From: Pseudomonas sp. N3-W
GTDB lineage: Bacteria; Pseudomonadota; Gammaproteobacteria; Pseudomonadales; Pseudomonadaceae
Reading direction: 5' to 3'
DNA: 64,000 nt
Assembly: GCF_024970185.1 (NCBI RefSeq)
Contig: NZ_CP103965.1
Location: forward strand, 1,236,001-1,300,000
The first letter of the stretch is position 1; the number at the start of each line of letters is the position of its first letter. Shown here piece after piece: positions 36,308 to 46,364 of this stretch. Made by a program: the position numbers and the translations under genes. The notes under the pieces were generated by a model that saw only the letters and a program-made list of their open reading frames with translations, was not told the origin of the DNA and ran no database searches.

Positions 36308-37222
36308 ATGCGAATCCTCGGCATTTTCTGCCTTCTCCTGACCCTGAGCGGTTGCAGCTCGCTGCTGTTCTACCCCGAACCCGGCCAGCCGTTCACTCCC
36401 GAAAAAGCTCATCTTCAATTTCGTGACGTCACCCTGACCACCGCCGACGGCCTCAAGCTGCACGGCTGGTGGTTGCCGGCCAAACAGGGCGTCGAAGTCA
36501 AAGGCACCGTGCTGCACCTGCACGGCAACGGCGGCAATCTCTCCATGCACCTGGGCGGCAGTTGGTGGTTGCCGGAGGCGGGTTACCAGGTATTGCTGGT
36601 GGACTATCGCGGTTATGGCCTGTCCGAAGGCAAGCCAAGCCTGCCGGCGATCTATCAGGACATCGACGCCGCGTTCAAATGGCTCGACCAGGCCCCCGAG
36701 GTCAAAGGCAAGCCGCTGATCGTGCTGGGCCAGAGCCTCGGCGGCTCGATGGCCGTGCACTATCTGGTTCAGCACCCGCAGCGTCAGCGCCAACTCAAGG
36801 CATTGGTACTCGACGGGGCGCCCGCCAGCTACCGCGATGTCGGACGCTATGCCCTCACCACGTCGTGGCTGACCTGGCCATTCCAGGTGCCGCTGTCGTG
36901 GCTGGTGCCGGACGGCGACAGTGCGATCAACTCCATGGCGCAACTCAACGGCGTGCCGAAACTGATCTACCACAGCATCGACGACCAGCTCGTGCCCCTT
37001 TCCAACGGCATCCGTCTGTATCAAGCTGCGCCGCCACCGCGCGTGCTGCAACTGACCCGTGGCGGTCATGTGCAGACCTTTGCCGATCCGGTCTGGCGCA
37101 CCGTCATGCTGCGCTATCTGGAAGACCCGCAGCATTTCAACGGCCTGCGGCGCCTGGGGGAAATCCCCAATTACCCGGTGCCGACGAATTCAAAAGATGA
37201 ACCACCAGAGAGTCCGCAATGA
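36308..37222 (+). CDS. Alpha/beta-hydrolase lipoprotein
   Basis: The 304-residue protein begins with a lipoprotein signal (MRILGIFCLLLTLSGCSS, lipobox LSGC). The alpha/beta hydrolase core has an oxyanion-region HLHGNGGNLSMH, LLVDYRGYGLSEGKPS, nucleophile elbow GQSLGGSMAV and catalytic His in TRGGHVQTFAD. Similar enzymes are BEM46-like hydrolases of unknown substrate. The lipid anchor places it at the periplasmic face of a membrane. Its stop overlaps the start of the next small gene by ATGA, so the two are likely coupled. Confidence 0.88.
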   Translation: MRILGIFCLLLTLSGCSSLLFYPEPGQPFTPEKAHLQFRDVTLTTADGLKLHGWWLPAKQGVEVKGTVLHLHGNGGNLSMHLGGSWWLPEAGYQVLLVDYRGYGLSEGKPSLPAIYQDIDAAFKWLDQAPEVKGKPLIVLGQSLGGSMAVHYLVQHPQRQRQLKALVLDGAPASYRDVGRYALTTSWLTWPFQVPLSWLVPDGDSAINSMAQLNGVPKLIYHSIDDQLVPLSNGIRLYQAAPPPRVLQLTRGGHVQTFADPVWRTVMLRYLEDPQHFNGLRRLGEIPNYPVPTNSKDEPPESPQ

Positions 37223-37548
37223 GTGAAGAACGTAACGCCATCCCGCTGATCATCACCGGTATCTGCAGCATCATTGGCACCGTCGGTTGCCTGTGGTACT
37301 ACGGCTACCTGCACTTCGCCAAGCCTGAGGATGCGTTGCTGCTCAACGAATTCACCATGCTCAAGACCGTGCCGGGCGAAGACTACAAAGTCTCCCTCGA
37401 CCCGGCGCCGCAGGTCGCACAATGTATCGACGGCGTGCTGGTGCTGTTCGACACCGAACAGAAAGGCCTGACCGGCGTGCTGGTCAATGCGCAGAAAAAA
37501 GCAGTGCGGTGCATGGGGCAGGAGACGCCGCAGAAGCTTGAGCCGTAA
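37219..37548 (+). CDS. Small single-pass membrane protein, unknown
   Basis: The 109-residue protein MSEERNAIPLIITGICSIIG starts in an ATGA overlap with the hydrolase gene. One TM helix (about 8-32, ending LWYYGYLHF) is followed by an 75-residue soluble part with charged and beta-prone sequence (KTVPGEDYKVSLDPAPQVAQ). I do not recognise the family. Coupling to the lipoprotein hydrolase suggests a shared envelope role. The convergent hairpin at 37601 ends the unit. Confidence 0.65.
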   Translation: MSEERNAIPLIITGICSIIGTVGCLWYYGYLHFAKPEDALLLNEFTMLKTVPGEDYKVSLDPAPQVAQCIDGVLVLFDTEQKGLTGVLVNAQKKAVRCMGQETPQKLEP

Positions 37549-37600
37549 CAAATCCCGTGGGCGCCACATCACTACTGTGGGATTTTGTGAACGGCCACCA

Positions 37601-37636
37601 AAAAGCCCCCGCCTGATCACTCAGGCGGGGGCTTTT
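37601..37636 (+). terminator. Bidirectional terminator between convergent genes
   Basis: A perfect 16-bp stem beginning AAAAGCCCCCGCCTGA (37601-37616 with 37621-37636) has a 4-base loop. A and T ends suit both strands, serving the small membrane gene and lptF. Confidence 0.92.
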
Positions 37637-37653
37637 GCGTTACAGCGTGGCGC

Positions 37654-38442
37654 TTAGTTCGAGCTGACCGCCGAACGTGGCACCACCGGCTGGTTGTCGT
37701 TGGAAATGGTCACTTCCACCCGACGATTCATTGCACGGCCCGATACGCTGCCGTTGTCGGCAACCGGGTATTCCTTGCCATAACCCTGCACGACGATGCG
37801 CGAAGGATCGACGCCCATCTTGATCAGCGCCACTTGTACCGAAGTCGCACGGCGCTCGGACAGCGACTGGTTGTAGCCCGGTGCGCCGGTGCTGTCGGTG
37901 TAGCCTTCGATAATCACTTTACGGTCCGGGTTTTCCTGGAGGAATTGCGCCAGCTTGTTGATGTTGACCAGGCCGGTGGACTTCAGGTCAGCCTTGTTGG
38001 TGGCGAACAGCACGTCACCGAAGGTCACCAGCGTACCGCGATCGGTCTGCTTGGCGTTGAGGCTGTCCTGCAGCTGTTTGATCTGCGCGTTGCGCGAATC
38101 GAGGATGGCGCGGGCGCGCTGGTCACCGGCGTTTTTCAGATTGGCTTCAGCGGTGCGCAGGGCGATGGTCTGCTTGGCCACTTCAACACGCTGATTGGTC
38201 AGGTAAGCCAGTTGGTCGACTTTCGACGCATCCTGTTTGTCCTGATAGGCCTTCTCCGCCTTGTCCAGATAATCGCTGGCGTCTTTGGTTTCCAGCGCCG
38301 CGACTTTGCTGGCTTGTGGATTGGCCTGCAGGCCTTCGTAGTTGGTACGAGCGTTGTTCAAATTGCTGTTCGGCGGCGTGGAGCAGGCAGCCAGAGCAAC
38401 ACTTGCAGCCAGCAGGGCAGGGATCATCAATTGTTTACGCAT
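37654..38442 (-). CDS. lptF: OmpA-family outer-membrane lipoprotein LptF
   Basis: The 262-residue protein starts at 38442 with the lipoprotein signal MRKQLMIPALLAASVALAAC (lipobox LAAC). A DUF4398-like helical region (about 40-130) precedes a C-terminal OmpA peptidoglycan-binding domain (about 140-250) with VIIEGYTDSTGAPGYNQSL and the SERRATSVQVALIKMG segment. It matches P. aeruginosa LptF, an AlgU-dependent OmpA-like lipoprotein linked to stress survival. The partner DUF4398 gene lies just upstream on the same strand with the same order as in P. aeruginosa. Confidence 0.9.
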   Translation of the reverse strand: MRKQLMIPALLAASVALAACSTPPNSNLNNARTNYEGLQANPQASKVAALETKDASDYLDKAEKAYQDKQDASKVDQLAYLTNQRVEVAKQTIALRTAEANLKNAGDQRARAILDSRNAQIKQLQDSLNAKQTDRGTLVTFGDVLFATNKADLKSTGLVNINKLAQFLQENPDRKVIIEGYTDSTGAPGYNQSLSERRATSVQVALIKMGVDPSRIVVQGYGKEYPVADNGSVSGRAMNRRVEVTISNDNQPVVPRSAVSSN

Positions 38443-38496
38443 AATATTTTCGTCCTTTTAATCGATTTCGAAATACGTGGGGCTGTCGACAGCGGC

Positions 38497-38910
38497 TTAT
38501 TGCACGCTGCGCATGCCTTCCTGACGCAGTTCCTGAACACCTTTCTGGGAGTCCTTCAGAGCCTGCTCGGCTTTGGCGGCCTGAGCCTTGCGTTCAGCGA
38601 CGCGAGCGTCCCATTCAGCCTGTTCGGCCAGACGCTTGGCTTCGTCGTACTTCTTGTCGTGCATCGCGATTTCGGCTTGTTTGAGCTTGTCCTGGGCGGA
38701 CTTCATTTCCACCGCTGCGAACTCGGTGCCACCGGCGCTGACCGCGCTGTTGACGGCCGATTGAGTCACCGCGTATTGCTCGGTCGGCGGGTTGCCAGCG
38801 CAACCGGCGAGCACGAAGGTGCTGCCGAGGGCCAGGGCAGCCAGTTTCAGACCGCGCAGGTTGGCGAACGAGGATTTGGCAGTACGGGTCTTCATGGTCT
38901 TCAACTCCAT
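38497..38910 (-). CDS. DUF4398 lipoprotein, lptF partner
   Basis: The start is the ATG at 38910, set by AGGAG 8 bases upstream; ATG 38895 is an alternative. The 137-residue protein has a lipoprotein signal with lipobox LAGC (LGSTFVLAGCAGNPP), then a helical coiled-coil-rich part (VEMKSAQDKLKQAEIAMHDK, EAKRLAEQAEWDARVAERKA) of the DUF4398 family. It is probably outer-membrane anchored and periplasmic. It precedes lptF by 54 bases and likely shares its promoter. Its N-terminal third of helices resembles the same region of LptF, so the two may interact. That is inference. Confidence 0.82.
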   Translation of the reverse strand: MELKTMKTRTAKSSFANLRGLKLAALALGSTFVLAGCAGNPPTEQYAVTQSAVNSAVSAGGTEFAAVEMKSAQDKLKQAEIAMHDKKYDEAKRLAEQAEWDARVAERKAQAAKAEQALKDSQKGVQELRQEGMRSVQ

Positions 38911-39016
38911 TAGATAGCTCCTGAAAAACATCAAATCCAGCCTGGTTTGCTGTGTCGTCACCGTGCAATCACCACGCGGTGTTTTGAAACGACCGTACCA
39001 GGCGTGGTTAATGGGT

Positions 39017-39044
39017 ACGACCCGAGGCGTTTTTCAAAAGTTCA
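39017..39044 (-). promoter_or_regulatory. Candidate AlgU (sigma-22) promoter for the DUF4398-lptF unit
   Basis: On the minus strand GAACTT (39044-39039) is followed by a 17-base spacer and TCGTA (39021-39017). The AlgU consensus is GAACTT, 16-17 bases, TCTGA, so the -35 is perfect and the -10 is partial. It lies about 100 bases ahead of the gene start. LptF in P. aeruginosa is AlgU-dependent, which supports the reading. Confidence 0.45.
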
Positions 39045-39178
39045 GAGAAGATGGCCCATGGCCTGAAAAAACTTTGACCGAACGGACAAGGCTCTAAACC
39101 GGGAACTTTGGCGGTGTGAAGTGGTATTCCCGGCGTTTTTCAGACGCGGGAATAGCCCATTTTCGAAGGGGAATGCGA

Positions 39179-39215
39179 ACCCTGTGGGAGCGAGCAAGGC
39201 TCGCTCCCACAGGGT
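39179..39215. repeat. REP-derived palindrome
   Basis: ACCCTGTGGGAGCGAGC and its inverse meet with a 3-base centre (AAG). It lies 13 bases from the stop of the minus-strand gene at 39229 and may act as its terminator. Confidence 0.8.
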
Positions 39216-39228
39216 GAATGCCTCAGGA

Positions 39229-39573
39229 TCAATGTTTCTGCTTGTCGTCGCCCGCAGCCAGATCATGCAAATGCCGACGCGACAACGTCAGAAAACGCGG
39301 CGTCGGGCCGACGTCTTCATACAGCGGATCGCCTTCTTCGTCCGTGGCGACCACCGTCTGGCCTTTCACATACGGAAAGCTCGCTTCCAGCTCCTCCAAT
39401 GCAGCACCGATCAATTCGCCGAGCAGCTCTTCCCGGTGGCGTTTTGGGTACATTTCGGTGATAGCGGCCAGTCGCGCAGCGGCTTCCACGTCCAGATGAA
39501 TTTCATAACCCGTGTCGGTCAGGCGACCCTTGGCGTTTTCTTCCCAGTGCTGGGCTAGCTCGCGGATTTTCAT
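39229..39573 (-). CDS. Conserved hypothetical protein (sometimes labelled pilin assembly protein)
   Basis: The 114-residue soluble protein starts at the ATG at 39573 with GAGG upstream. It is divergent to ppc by about 200 bases. It begins MKIRELAQHWEENAKGRL and contains TGYEIHLDVEAAARLAAITE, RHREELLGELIGAALEELEA and an acidic segment VVATDEEGDPLYEDVG. The N-terminal part resembles a ribbon-helix-helix-like arrangement: a strand (YEIHLDVEAAARLAAI) followed by two helices. A transcription or regulatory role is possible. The pilin-assembly label used in some Pseudomonas records is not supported by anything visible. I do not assign a function. Confidence 0.6.
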   Translation of the reverse strand: MKIRELAQHWEENAKGRLTDTGYEIHLDVEAAARLAAITEMYPKRHREELLGELIGAALEELEASFPYVKGQTVVATDEEGDPLYEDVGPTPRFLTLSRRHLHDLAAGDDKQKH

Positions 39574-39774
39574 GATGACCTCATGGCGCGCCTGCTCGTG
39601 GCAGGCCGGTTGAGTGTCCGGCAGCGGCCGGTGGCAAGCCGTTGTACGGCTTACTGTTGAGACTAGCTTCAAGTCATAAGGTTTAAAGTCCCTTTTTCGT
39701 CCGCTTGTAAGAACAGCCTTACAACGGCACTCTTGAGGTTCATAGCCGCCCGGATTTTTGCTGGAGAACTGCTG

Positions 39775-42405
39775 ATGACCGATATTGATGCACGCTTGCG
39801 CGAGGATGTTCACCTGTTGGGTGAGCTGTTGGGCAACACCATACGTGAGCAGTACGGGGACGAGTTTCTCGACAAGATCGAGCAGATTCGCAAAGGCGCC
39901 AAAGCCGACCGACGCGGTTCGATGGACGCCGAACTCAGTGCCAGCCTCAACCAGCTGAGCGAAGACGAGCTGCTGCCGGTGGCGCGGGCGTTCAACCAGT
40001 TCCTCAACCTGGCCAATATCGCCGAGCAATATCAGCTGATTCACCGCCGCGAAGAATCTCAGCCGGCGCCGTTCGAGGCCCGCGTGCTGCCGGAACTGCT
40101 TGCCCGCCTGCGCGCTGAAGGCCACAGCGCCGAATCCCTGGCCCGGCAACTGGGGCGCCTGGAGATCGAGCTGGTGCTCACTGCGCACCCGACCGAAGTC
40201 GCCCGTCGCACGTTGATCCAGAAATACGACGCCATCGCCGCGCAACTGGCTGCCCAGGATCATCGCGACCTGACCAGCGCCGAGCGCGAACAGATCCAGA
40301 TCAAGCTGCAACGCCTGATCGCCGAAGCCTGGCACACCGAAGAAATCCGCCGCACCCGCCCGACGCCGGTTGACGAAGCCAAATGGGGCTTTGCGGTGAT
40401 TGAGCACTCGCTGTGGCAGGCGATTCCCAACTACTTGCGCAAGGCCGATCAGGCGCTGCACGCGGCCACTGGCCTGCGCCTGCCATTGCAAGCGGCGCCG
40501 ATTCGTTTTGCCTCGTGGATGGGCGGCGACCGCGACGGCAACCCGAATGTCACCGCGCCCGTTACCCGCGAAGTACTGCTGCTGGCGCGCTGGATGGCGG
40601 CTGATCTGTACCTGCGCGATATTGATCAGTTGGCCGCCGAGCTGTCGATGCAGCAGGCCAGCGATGACCTGAAAGCCAAGGCCGGGGACAGCGCCGAACC
40701 ATACCGGGCGGTACTCAAGCAATTGCGCGAACGCCTGCGGGCGACGCGCAACTGGGCGCAGGCCTCGTTGAAAGTCAACACGCCAGCCACCGCCGATGTG
40801 CTGCAGAACAACCGAGAACTGCTCGATCCGCTGGAGCTGTGCTACCACTCGCTGCATGAGTGCGGCATGGGCGTGATCGCCGATGGCCCGCTGCTCGATT
40901 GCCTGCGCCGGGCGGTGACGTTCGGCCTGTTCCTGGTGCGCCTTGATGTGCGTCAGGACTCGTCGCGCCATACCGCCGCCATGACCGAAATCACCGATTA
41001 TCTGGGCCTTGGGCGTTACGAAGACTGGAGCGAAGAAGAGCGCATCGCCTTCCTGATGCGCGAACAGAACAACCGTCGGCCCTTGCTGCCGGCGTACTTC
41101 AAACCGTCCGCCGACACCGCCGAAGTGCTGGCGACGTGCCGGGAAATCGCTGCCGCACCGGGCGCATCCCTTGGCTCGTATGTGATCTCCATGGCCGGCG
41201 CCGCTTCCGACGTGCTGGCCGTGCAGTTGCTGCTCAAAGAGGCCGGGGTGTTGCGGCCGATGCGCGTGGTGCCGCTGTTTGAAACGCTCGCCGACCTGGA
41301 TAACGCCGGTCCGGTGATCGAAAAATTGTTGCTGCTGCCGGGCTATCGTTCGCGCCTGCAAGGGCCCCAGGAAGTGATGATCGGCTACTCCGACTCGGCC
41401 AAGGATGCCGGCACGACAGCGGCGGCGTGGGCGCAGTATCGGGCGCAAGAGCGGCTGGTGGACATCTGCCGCGAACAGCAAGTGGAACTGTTGCTGTTCC
41501 ACGGTCGCGGCGGCACCGTGGGCCGTGGTGGCGGCCCGGCGCACGCGGCCATTCTGTCGCAGCCGCCAGGGTCGGTGGCGGGGCGCTTCCGCACCACCGA
41601 ACAGGGCGAAATGATCCGTTTCAAATTCGGCCTGCCGGACATCGCCGAGCAGAACCTCAATCTGTATCTGGCAGCGGTGCTGGAAGCGACCTTGCTGCCG
41701 CCGCCGCCACCGGAGCCTGCGTGGCGCCATTTGATGGATGAACTGGCGGCAGACGGTGTCAGTGCGTACCGCGCCGTGGTGCGGGAAAATCCGCAGTTCG
41801 TCGAGTATTTCCGCCAGTCCACGCCGGAGCAGGAACTGGGTCGTTTGCCCTTGGGCAGCCGCCCGGCCAAACGTCGCGCTGGCGGGATTGAAAGCCTGCG
41901 AGCCATCCCGTGGATCTTCGGCTGGACCCAGACCCGCCTGATGCTGCCGGCCTGGCTCGGCTGGGAAGCGGCGCTGAGCAAGGCGCTGGGGCGCGGCGAA
42001 GGCGACCTGCTGGGGCAGATGCGCGAGCAGTGGCCGTTTTTCCGTACGCGCATCGACATGCTTGAGATGGTGCTGGCCAAAGCCGACGCGGACATCGCCA
42101 GGTCCTATGACGAGCGTCTGGTGGAGCCGGAATTGCTGCCGTTGGGCGCCCATTTACGCGACCTATTGTCGCAGGCGTGCACGGTGGTCCTTGGGCTGAC
42201 TGGTCAGTCGCAACTGCTGGCGCATAGCCCTGATACGCTTGAGTTCATCCGCCTGCGCAACACCTACCTCGACCCGCTGCATCTGTTGCAGGCCGAGCTG
42301 TTGGCCCGTTCGCGGCAACAGGATGCGGCACAGGACAGCCCGGTAGAACAGGCGTTGCTGGTGTCTGTGGCAGGTATTGCCGCCGGTTTGCGTAATACCG
42401 GCTAA
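39775..42405 (+). CDS. ppc: Phosphoenolpyruvate carboxylase
   Basis: The start is the ATG at 39775 ([17 protein letters not shown]) with GGAG upstream. The 876 residues match bacterial PEP carboxylase. The first active-site motif [13 protein letters not shown] carries His138. Others are [24 protein letters not shown] and the Gly-rich loop [20 protein letters not shown]. The C-terminus [18 protein letters not shown] and LRNTG is the conserved end. The enzyme converts PEP and bicarbonate to oxaloacetate to refill the TCA cycle. No frameshift is present. adk follows after 287 bases. Confidence 0.97.
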   Translation: MTDIDARLREDVHLLGELLGNTIREQYGDEFLDKIEQIRKGAKADRRGSMDAELSASLNQLSEDELLPVARAFNQFLNLANIAEQYQLIHRREESQPAPFEARVLPELLARLRAEGHSAESLARQLGRLEIELVLTAHPTEVARRTLIQKYDAIAAQLAAQDHRDLTSAEREQIQIKLQRLIAEAWHTEEIRRTRPTPVDEAKWGFAVIEHSLWQAIPNYLRKADQALHAATGLRLPLQAAPIRFASWMGGDRDGNPNVTAPVTREVLLLARWMAADLYLRDIDQLAAELSMQQASDDLKAKAGDSAEPYRAVLKQLRERLRATRNWAQASLKVNTPATADVLQNNRELLDPLELCYHSLHECGMGVIADGPLLDCLRRAVTFGLFLVRLDVRQDSSRHTAAMTEITDYLGLGRYEDWSEEERIAFLMREQNNRRPLLPAYFKPSADTAEVLATCREIAAAPGASLGSYVISMAGAASDVLAVQLLLKEAGVLRPMRVVPLFETLADLDNAGPVIEKLLLLPGYRSRLQGPQEVMIGYSDSAKDAGTTAAAWAQYRAQERLVDICREQQVELLLFHGRGGTVGRGGGPAHAAILSQPPGSVAGRFRTTEQGEMIRFKFGLPDIAEQNLNLYLAAVLEATLLPPPPPEPAWRHLMDELAADGVSAYRAVVRENPQFVEYFRQSTPEQELGRLPLGSRPAKRRAGGIESLRAIPWIFGWTQTRLMLPAWLGWEAALSKALGRGEGDLLGQMREQWPFFRTRIDMLEMVLAKADADIARSYDERLVEPELLPLGAHLRDLLSQACTVVLGLTGQSQLLAHSPDTLEFIRLRNTYLDPLHLLQAELLARSRQQDAAQDSPVEQALLVSVAGIAAGLRNTG

Positions 42406-42455
42406 GGTTTTGCCGTGGGGGTGGCATCCGGCGCCAGGGCGGGCCGGTTGCCTGA

Positions 42456-43340
<885 letters not shown>

Positions 43341-43363
43341 AAAGTCTGATCCGCTTCATCTTC

Positions 43364-43390
43364 TACGGCCCGCTTGCGGGCCGTAGTTGT
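43364..43390 (+). terminator. Hairpin after adk
   Basis: TACGGCCCGC (43364-43373) pairs with GCGGGCCGTA (43376-43385), followed by GTTGTTT. It is a likely weak terminator or attenuator ahead of tsaB. Confidence 0.6.
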
Positions 43391-43433
43391 TTATACTGGC
43401 GCACTTTTTCTGAACTCTCTTACGGAAACATCG

Positions 43434-44108
43434 ATGAGCACCTTGCTGGCCCTGGACACCGCGACTGAAGCTTGCTCCGTTGCCTTGCTGCATGACGGCA
43501 AAGTTACGAGCCATTACGAGGTGATCCCGCGCCTGCATGCGCAGAAGCTGCTGCCGATGATCCAGCAACTGCTGGCCGACGCCGGCACCACCCTGCAAGC
43601 GGTGGACGCTATTGCGTTTGGCCGTGGGCCGGGGGCATTCACCGGGGTGCGGATCGCGATTGGTGTGGTGCAGGGGCTGGCGTTTGCGCTGGACCGTCCG
43701 GTGTTGCCGGTGTCCAACCTGGCGGTGTTGGCGCAGCGGGCTTATCGTGAACACGGCGCCAGCCAGGTCGCGTCCGCCATCGATGCGCGGATGGATGAGG
43801 TGTATTGGGGCTGCTACCGCGAAACGGCGGGGGAGATGCGTCTGGTCGGCAGGGAAGCCGTGTTGCCGCCGGAGGTTGCAGCATTGCCTGCCGAAGCCAG
43901 CGGCGACTGGTTTGGTGCCGGCACGGGCTGGGGTTACGCCGAGCGGATCGGTGTCAGCCTGAGCGGGCAGGACGCTGGAATGTTGCCGCATGCCGAAGAC
44001 CTGCTGACCCTGGCGCGATTCGCCTGGGAGCGGGGCGAGGCGATTGTGGCGGATGAGGCTCAGCCGGTTTATCTGCGCGACAAAGTGGCCACCCCAAAGG
44101 CCCGCTAA
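43434..44108 (+). CDS. tsaB: tRNA t6A biosynthesis protein TsaB
   Basis: The 224-residue ASKHA-fold protein begins MSTLLALDTATEACSVALLH. It shows the TsaB string AIAFGRGPGAFTGVRIAIGV, DAIAFGRGPG in its phosphate-binding part, and ASAIDARMDEVYWGCYR. TsaB pairs with TsaD and TsaE to make N6-threonylcarbamoyl-adenosine on ANN-decoding tRNAs. The adk-tsaB order is as in other pseudomonads. The C-terminus ends QPVYLRDKVATPKAR. A REP pair follows. Confidence 0.95.
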   Translation: MSTLLALDTATEACSVALLHDGKVTSHYEVIPRLHAQKLLPMIQQLLADAGTTLQAVDAIAFGRGPGAFTGVRIAIGVVQGLAFALDRPVLPVSNLAVLAQRAYREHGASQVASAIDARMDEVYWGCYRETAGEMRLVGREAVLPPEVAALPAEASGDWFGAGTGWGYAERIGVSLSGQDAGMLPHAEDLLTLARFAWERGEAIVADEAQPVYLRDKVATPKAR

Positions 44109-44131
44109 GCCGCAGCACCGAGTTGGCCCAA

Positions 44132-44193
44132 TCGTGAGCAAGCTCGCTCCCACAGAGTCTGTGAGCATCATGTGGGAGCGAGCTTGCTCGCGA
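44132..44193. repeat. REP pair (REPIN), inverted
   Basis: REP cores at 44132-44153 and 44172-44193 (left copy carries one change, TCGTGAGC) lie 24 bases after tsaB. Confidence 0.83.
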
Positions 44194-44341
44194 TTGGCAG
44201 CCTGCGCACCGCCGCCAATCGTCAGTTTCTAAACTCCATCCTTAAACCTTTTTCCTTTTATGTGTTCTAGTTATCACTCGGCTGTTTGCGAAGTGGCGAA
44301 AGCGCCACTAAACTGCCATCACTGATACCGAGCATGCACTT

Positions 44342-44647
44342 ATGCGTATAGACGGCCTTTCCTCTCAGTCCTACCCCATCAAGCGCAAGCCTCGCAAAGG
44401 CCATGTGGCGGAAGACGAGTCAGTCGATATCGACGGCGAGCTGGAATTCCCGACTGAAGAGCAACGGGCCGCCCGCGCCGCCAAAGCTTCTGCGCAACGC
44501 CTGAGCAATCTGCCCGCCCGCCAGCAAGACCTGATTTACCATCGCGCCATGAGCAAAAGCGTGGCGATGGCCCTGGCCAGCTACCTGAGTACTGCCGGGT
44601 TTGTCGATTGGGATACGGACGTGCTGGGTCTCGATCTGTACATCTGA
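44342..44647 (+). CDS. Conserved hypothetical protein, 101 residues
   Basis: The protein MRIDGLSSQSYPIKRKPRKG starts at 44342. It has a basic N-terminus, an acidic middle (DESVDIDGELEFPTEEQRAA), a short helical part and a C-terminal AMSKSVAMALASYLSTAGFVD segment. It has no signal peptide and no recognised domain. Its stop shares a TGATG overlap with the next gene, so the pair is coupled. It is likely a Pseudomonas-restricted small protein of unknown role. Confidence 0.65.
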   Translation: MRIDGLSSQSYPIKRKPRKGHVAEDESVDIDGELEFPTEEQRAARAAKASAQRLSNLPARQQDLIYHRAMSKSVAMALASYLSTAGFVDWDTDVLGLDLYI

Positions 44648-45507
44648 TGTTGCTGCCTTACTACCTCGGTTGCCCGTCCTGGAGTGAAAACGCCTGGCGC
44701 GACTATCTGTATCCGCAAGACGCCAGACCCGCTGAATTTCTAAATCTCTATTCCCAAGTGTTCAACGCCGTTGAAGGCAACACGACCTTCTACGCGAGCC
44801 CGGCTGCCACTACCGTGCAACGTTGGGCCGAGACCATGCCCGAACACTTTCGCTTCACCGCCAAGTTTCCCGGTGACATCAGCCACAGCGGCGACCTGCG
44901 CGATCAATTGACTGGCGCCGAGACCTTTATGCAGTTGCTCAAGCCTCTCGGCCAGCGAGTCTCGCCGCTGTGGTTGCAGCTGTCCAAAAGTTTTACCCCG
45001 CAGCGACTGTCGGAACTGGCCGGTTTTATCGACGCGATTGACTGGCCTCTGGCAGTCGAAGTGCGCCATGACGCGTTTTTCGCCAAGGGCGATGATGAGC
45101 GCATGCTCAATCGCCTGCTGCTGGATCGCGGCGTCGAACGCATCTGCCTGGATCCGCGTGCGCTGTTCAGTTGCACCTCCACCGAGCCGTCGGTGCTGCA
45201 CGCGCAATCGAAAAAGCCCCGGGTGCCGACGCGTCCCGCCGCCTTCACTCAATTCCCGCAGGTGCGCTTCATCGGCCATCCGCAGCTTGAGGCCAACGAC
45301 ACGTTCCTGGTGCCGTGGGTGGAAAAGATTGCCGTATGGATCGAAGAGGGGCGCACGCCGTATATCTTCCTGCACACTGCCGACAACCTGCTGGCGGCGA
45401 AACTCGCGCAGCGTTTTCACGCAAAACTGATGCTGCGGTTGCCTGGCTTGCCGCCGCTGCCTGAGCTATACAGAGAGCCCGCGGCCGAACAACTTGGGTT
45501 GCTCTGA
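44647..45507 (+). CDS. DUF72 family TIM-barrel protein (YecE-like)
   Basis: The 286-residue protein starts at 44647 (MLLPYYLGCPSWSENAWRDY). DUF72 features are seen: the N-terminal LGCPSWSENAWRDYLYP, FNAVEGNTTFYASPAATTVQRW, FRFTAKFPGDISHSG, LWLQLSKSFTPQRL and VEVRHDAFF. E. coli YecE is the named relative. No activity is established; a TIM-barrel fold with possible metal site is known from structures. It is translationally coupled to the 101-residue gene upstream, with a third gene 33 bases downstream. Confidence 0.88.
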   Translation: MLLPYYLGCPSWSENAWRDYLYPQDARPAEFLNLYSQVFNAVEGNTTFYASPAATTVQRWAETMPEHFRFTAKFPGDISHSGDLRDQLTGAETFMQLLKPLGQRVSPLWLQLSKSFTPQRLSELAGFIDAIDWPLAVEVRHDAFFAKGDDERMLNRLLLDRGVERICLDPRALFSCTSTEPSVLHAQSKKPRVPTRPAAFTQFPQVRFIGHPQLEANDTFLVPWVEKIAVWIEEGRTPYIFLHTADNLLAAKLAQRFHAKLMLRLPGLPPLPELYREPAAEQLGLL

Positions 45508-45540
45508 AGCGGATTCATTCCTCTTCACAGGAGCCTGCCA

Positions 45541-46362
45541 ATGGATGCGCAAACCCTTAGAGCCCAGGCGTTCAAGGCATTGCATGAACGCGCCGGGGCT
45601 TTTGTCATTCCCAATCCCTGGGACGCCGGGTCGGCGAAAATGCTCGCCAGTCTTGGCTTCGAGGCGCTGGCCACCACCAGCGCCGGCTATGCCTTTTCCA
45701 ACGCTCGCCCCGATGGCGCGTTGACGCTGGACGATACCCTGGCCAACGTTCGTGCGATTGTCTCGGCGACCGATCTGCCGGTGGCGGTGGACCTGGAAAA
45801 CGGTTTCGCTGACGACCCCGACGAATCCGCACAAAGTATTATTCGCGCTGCCGAGGCGGGCGCCGTTGGCGGCTCGATCGAAGATGCCACGGGTCGCGAA
45901 GAAGCGCCGATCTACTGCTTCGAACATGCCGTGGCGCGCGTCGAATCTGCTGTAGCGGCGGCTCGCAGCCTGCCTTTCCCTTTCACGTTGACCGCCCGTG
46001 CCGAGAATTTTTTGCACGGCAACCCGGACCTCGCCGACACCATCCGCCGCTTGCAGGCGTTCGCCGAGGCGGGGGCCGACGTGCTGTATGCGCCCGGTCT
46101 GCGTAGCGCTGAAGACGTGTTGGCGGTGGTCCGTGCCGTGGCGCCGAAACCGGTCAATGTGTTGATGTCCGGTGGCCTCAAGCTGACGGTCGAGCAGTTG
46201 AGCGAGATGGGCGTCAAACGCATCAGCGTCGGTTCGGCGCTGGCCCTGGCAGCGTATGGCGAGTTCTTTCGCGCGGCTGAAGAGATCAAGACTTCGGGTA
46301 CGTTCAGCTTTACGTCGCGTTCTATGCCGTATGCGCAGGCCAATAAACTGTTCAAAGGCTGA
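45541..46362 (+). CDS. Isocitrate lyase / PEP mutase superfamily protein
   Basis: The 273-residue cytoplasmic protein starts at 45541 after AGGAGCC. Superfamily motifs are FVIPNPWDAGSAKMLASLGF, ATTSAGYAFSNARPDG, PVAVDLENGFADDPDE and VGGSIEDATGREEAPIYCFE. The E-D/E-N-G and S-I-E-D strings are typical of the carboxyphosphonoenolpyruvate mutase-like branch. No isocitrate-lyase-specific KKCGH motif is present, so it is not isocitrate lyase. The substrate is unknown; C-C or P-C bond lyase activity on oxalo-acids is possible. A 2-base gap separates it from the next gene. Confidence 0.85.
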   Translation: MDAQTLRAQAFKALHERAGAFVIPNPWDAGSAKMLASLGFEALATTSAGYAFSNARPDGALTLDDTLANVRAIVSATDLPVAVDLENGFADDPDESAQSIIRAAEAGAVGGSIEDATGREEAPIYCFEHAVARVESAVAAARSLPFPFTLTARAENFLHGNPDLADTIRRLQAFAEAGADVLYAPGLRSAEDVLAVVRAVAPKPVNVLMSGGLKLTVEQLSEMGVKRISVGSALALAAYGEFFRAAEEIKTSGTFSFTSRSMPYAQANKLFKG

Positions 46363-46364
46363 CA

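Larger units (their letters stand above)
38911..39228. other. Intergenic region upstream of the lptF unit
   Basis: About 318 bases with no supportable gene. It holds a candidate AlgU-type promoter (39017-39044, minus strand) and a REP hairpin (39179-39215). An inverted repeat pair TATTCCCG / CGGGAATA (near 39123-39155) is also visible. Confidence 0.5.

Noticed and set aside
39229..42153. 974-codon open frame on the minus strand across ppc
   Set aside because: It is a high-GC shadow of ppc. Only its C-terminal 114 codons form the real gene at 39229-39573.
45541..46362. Isocitrate lyase AceA
   Set aside because: Too short and lacks the KKCGH catalytic motif; it fits the PEP-mutase-like branch.
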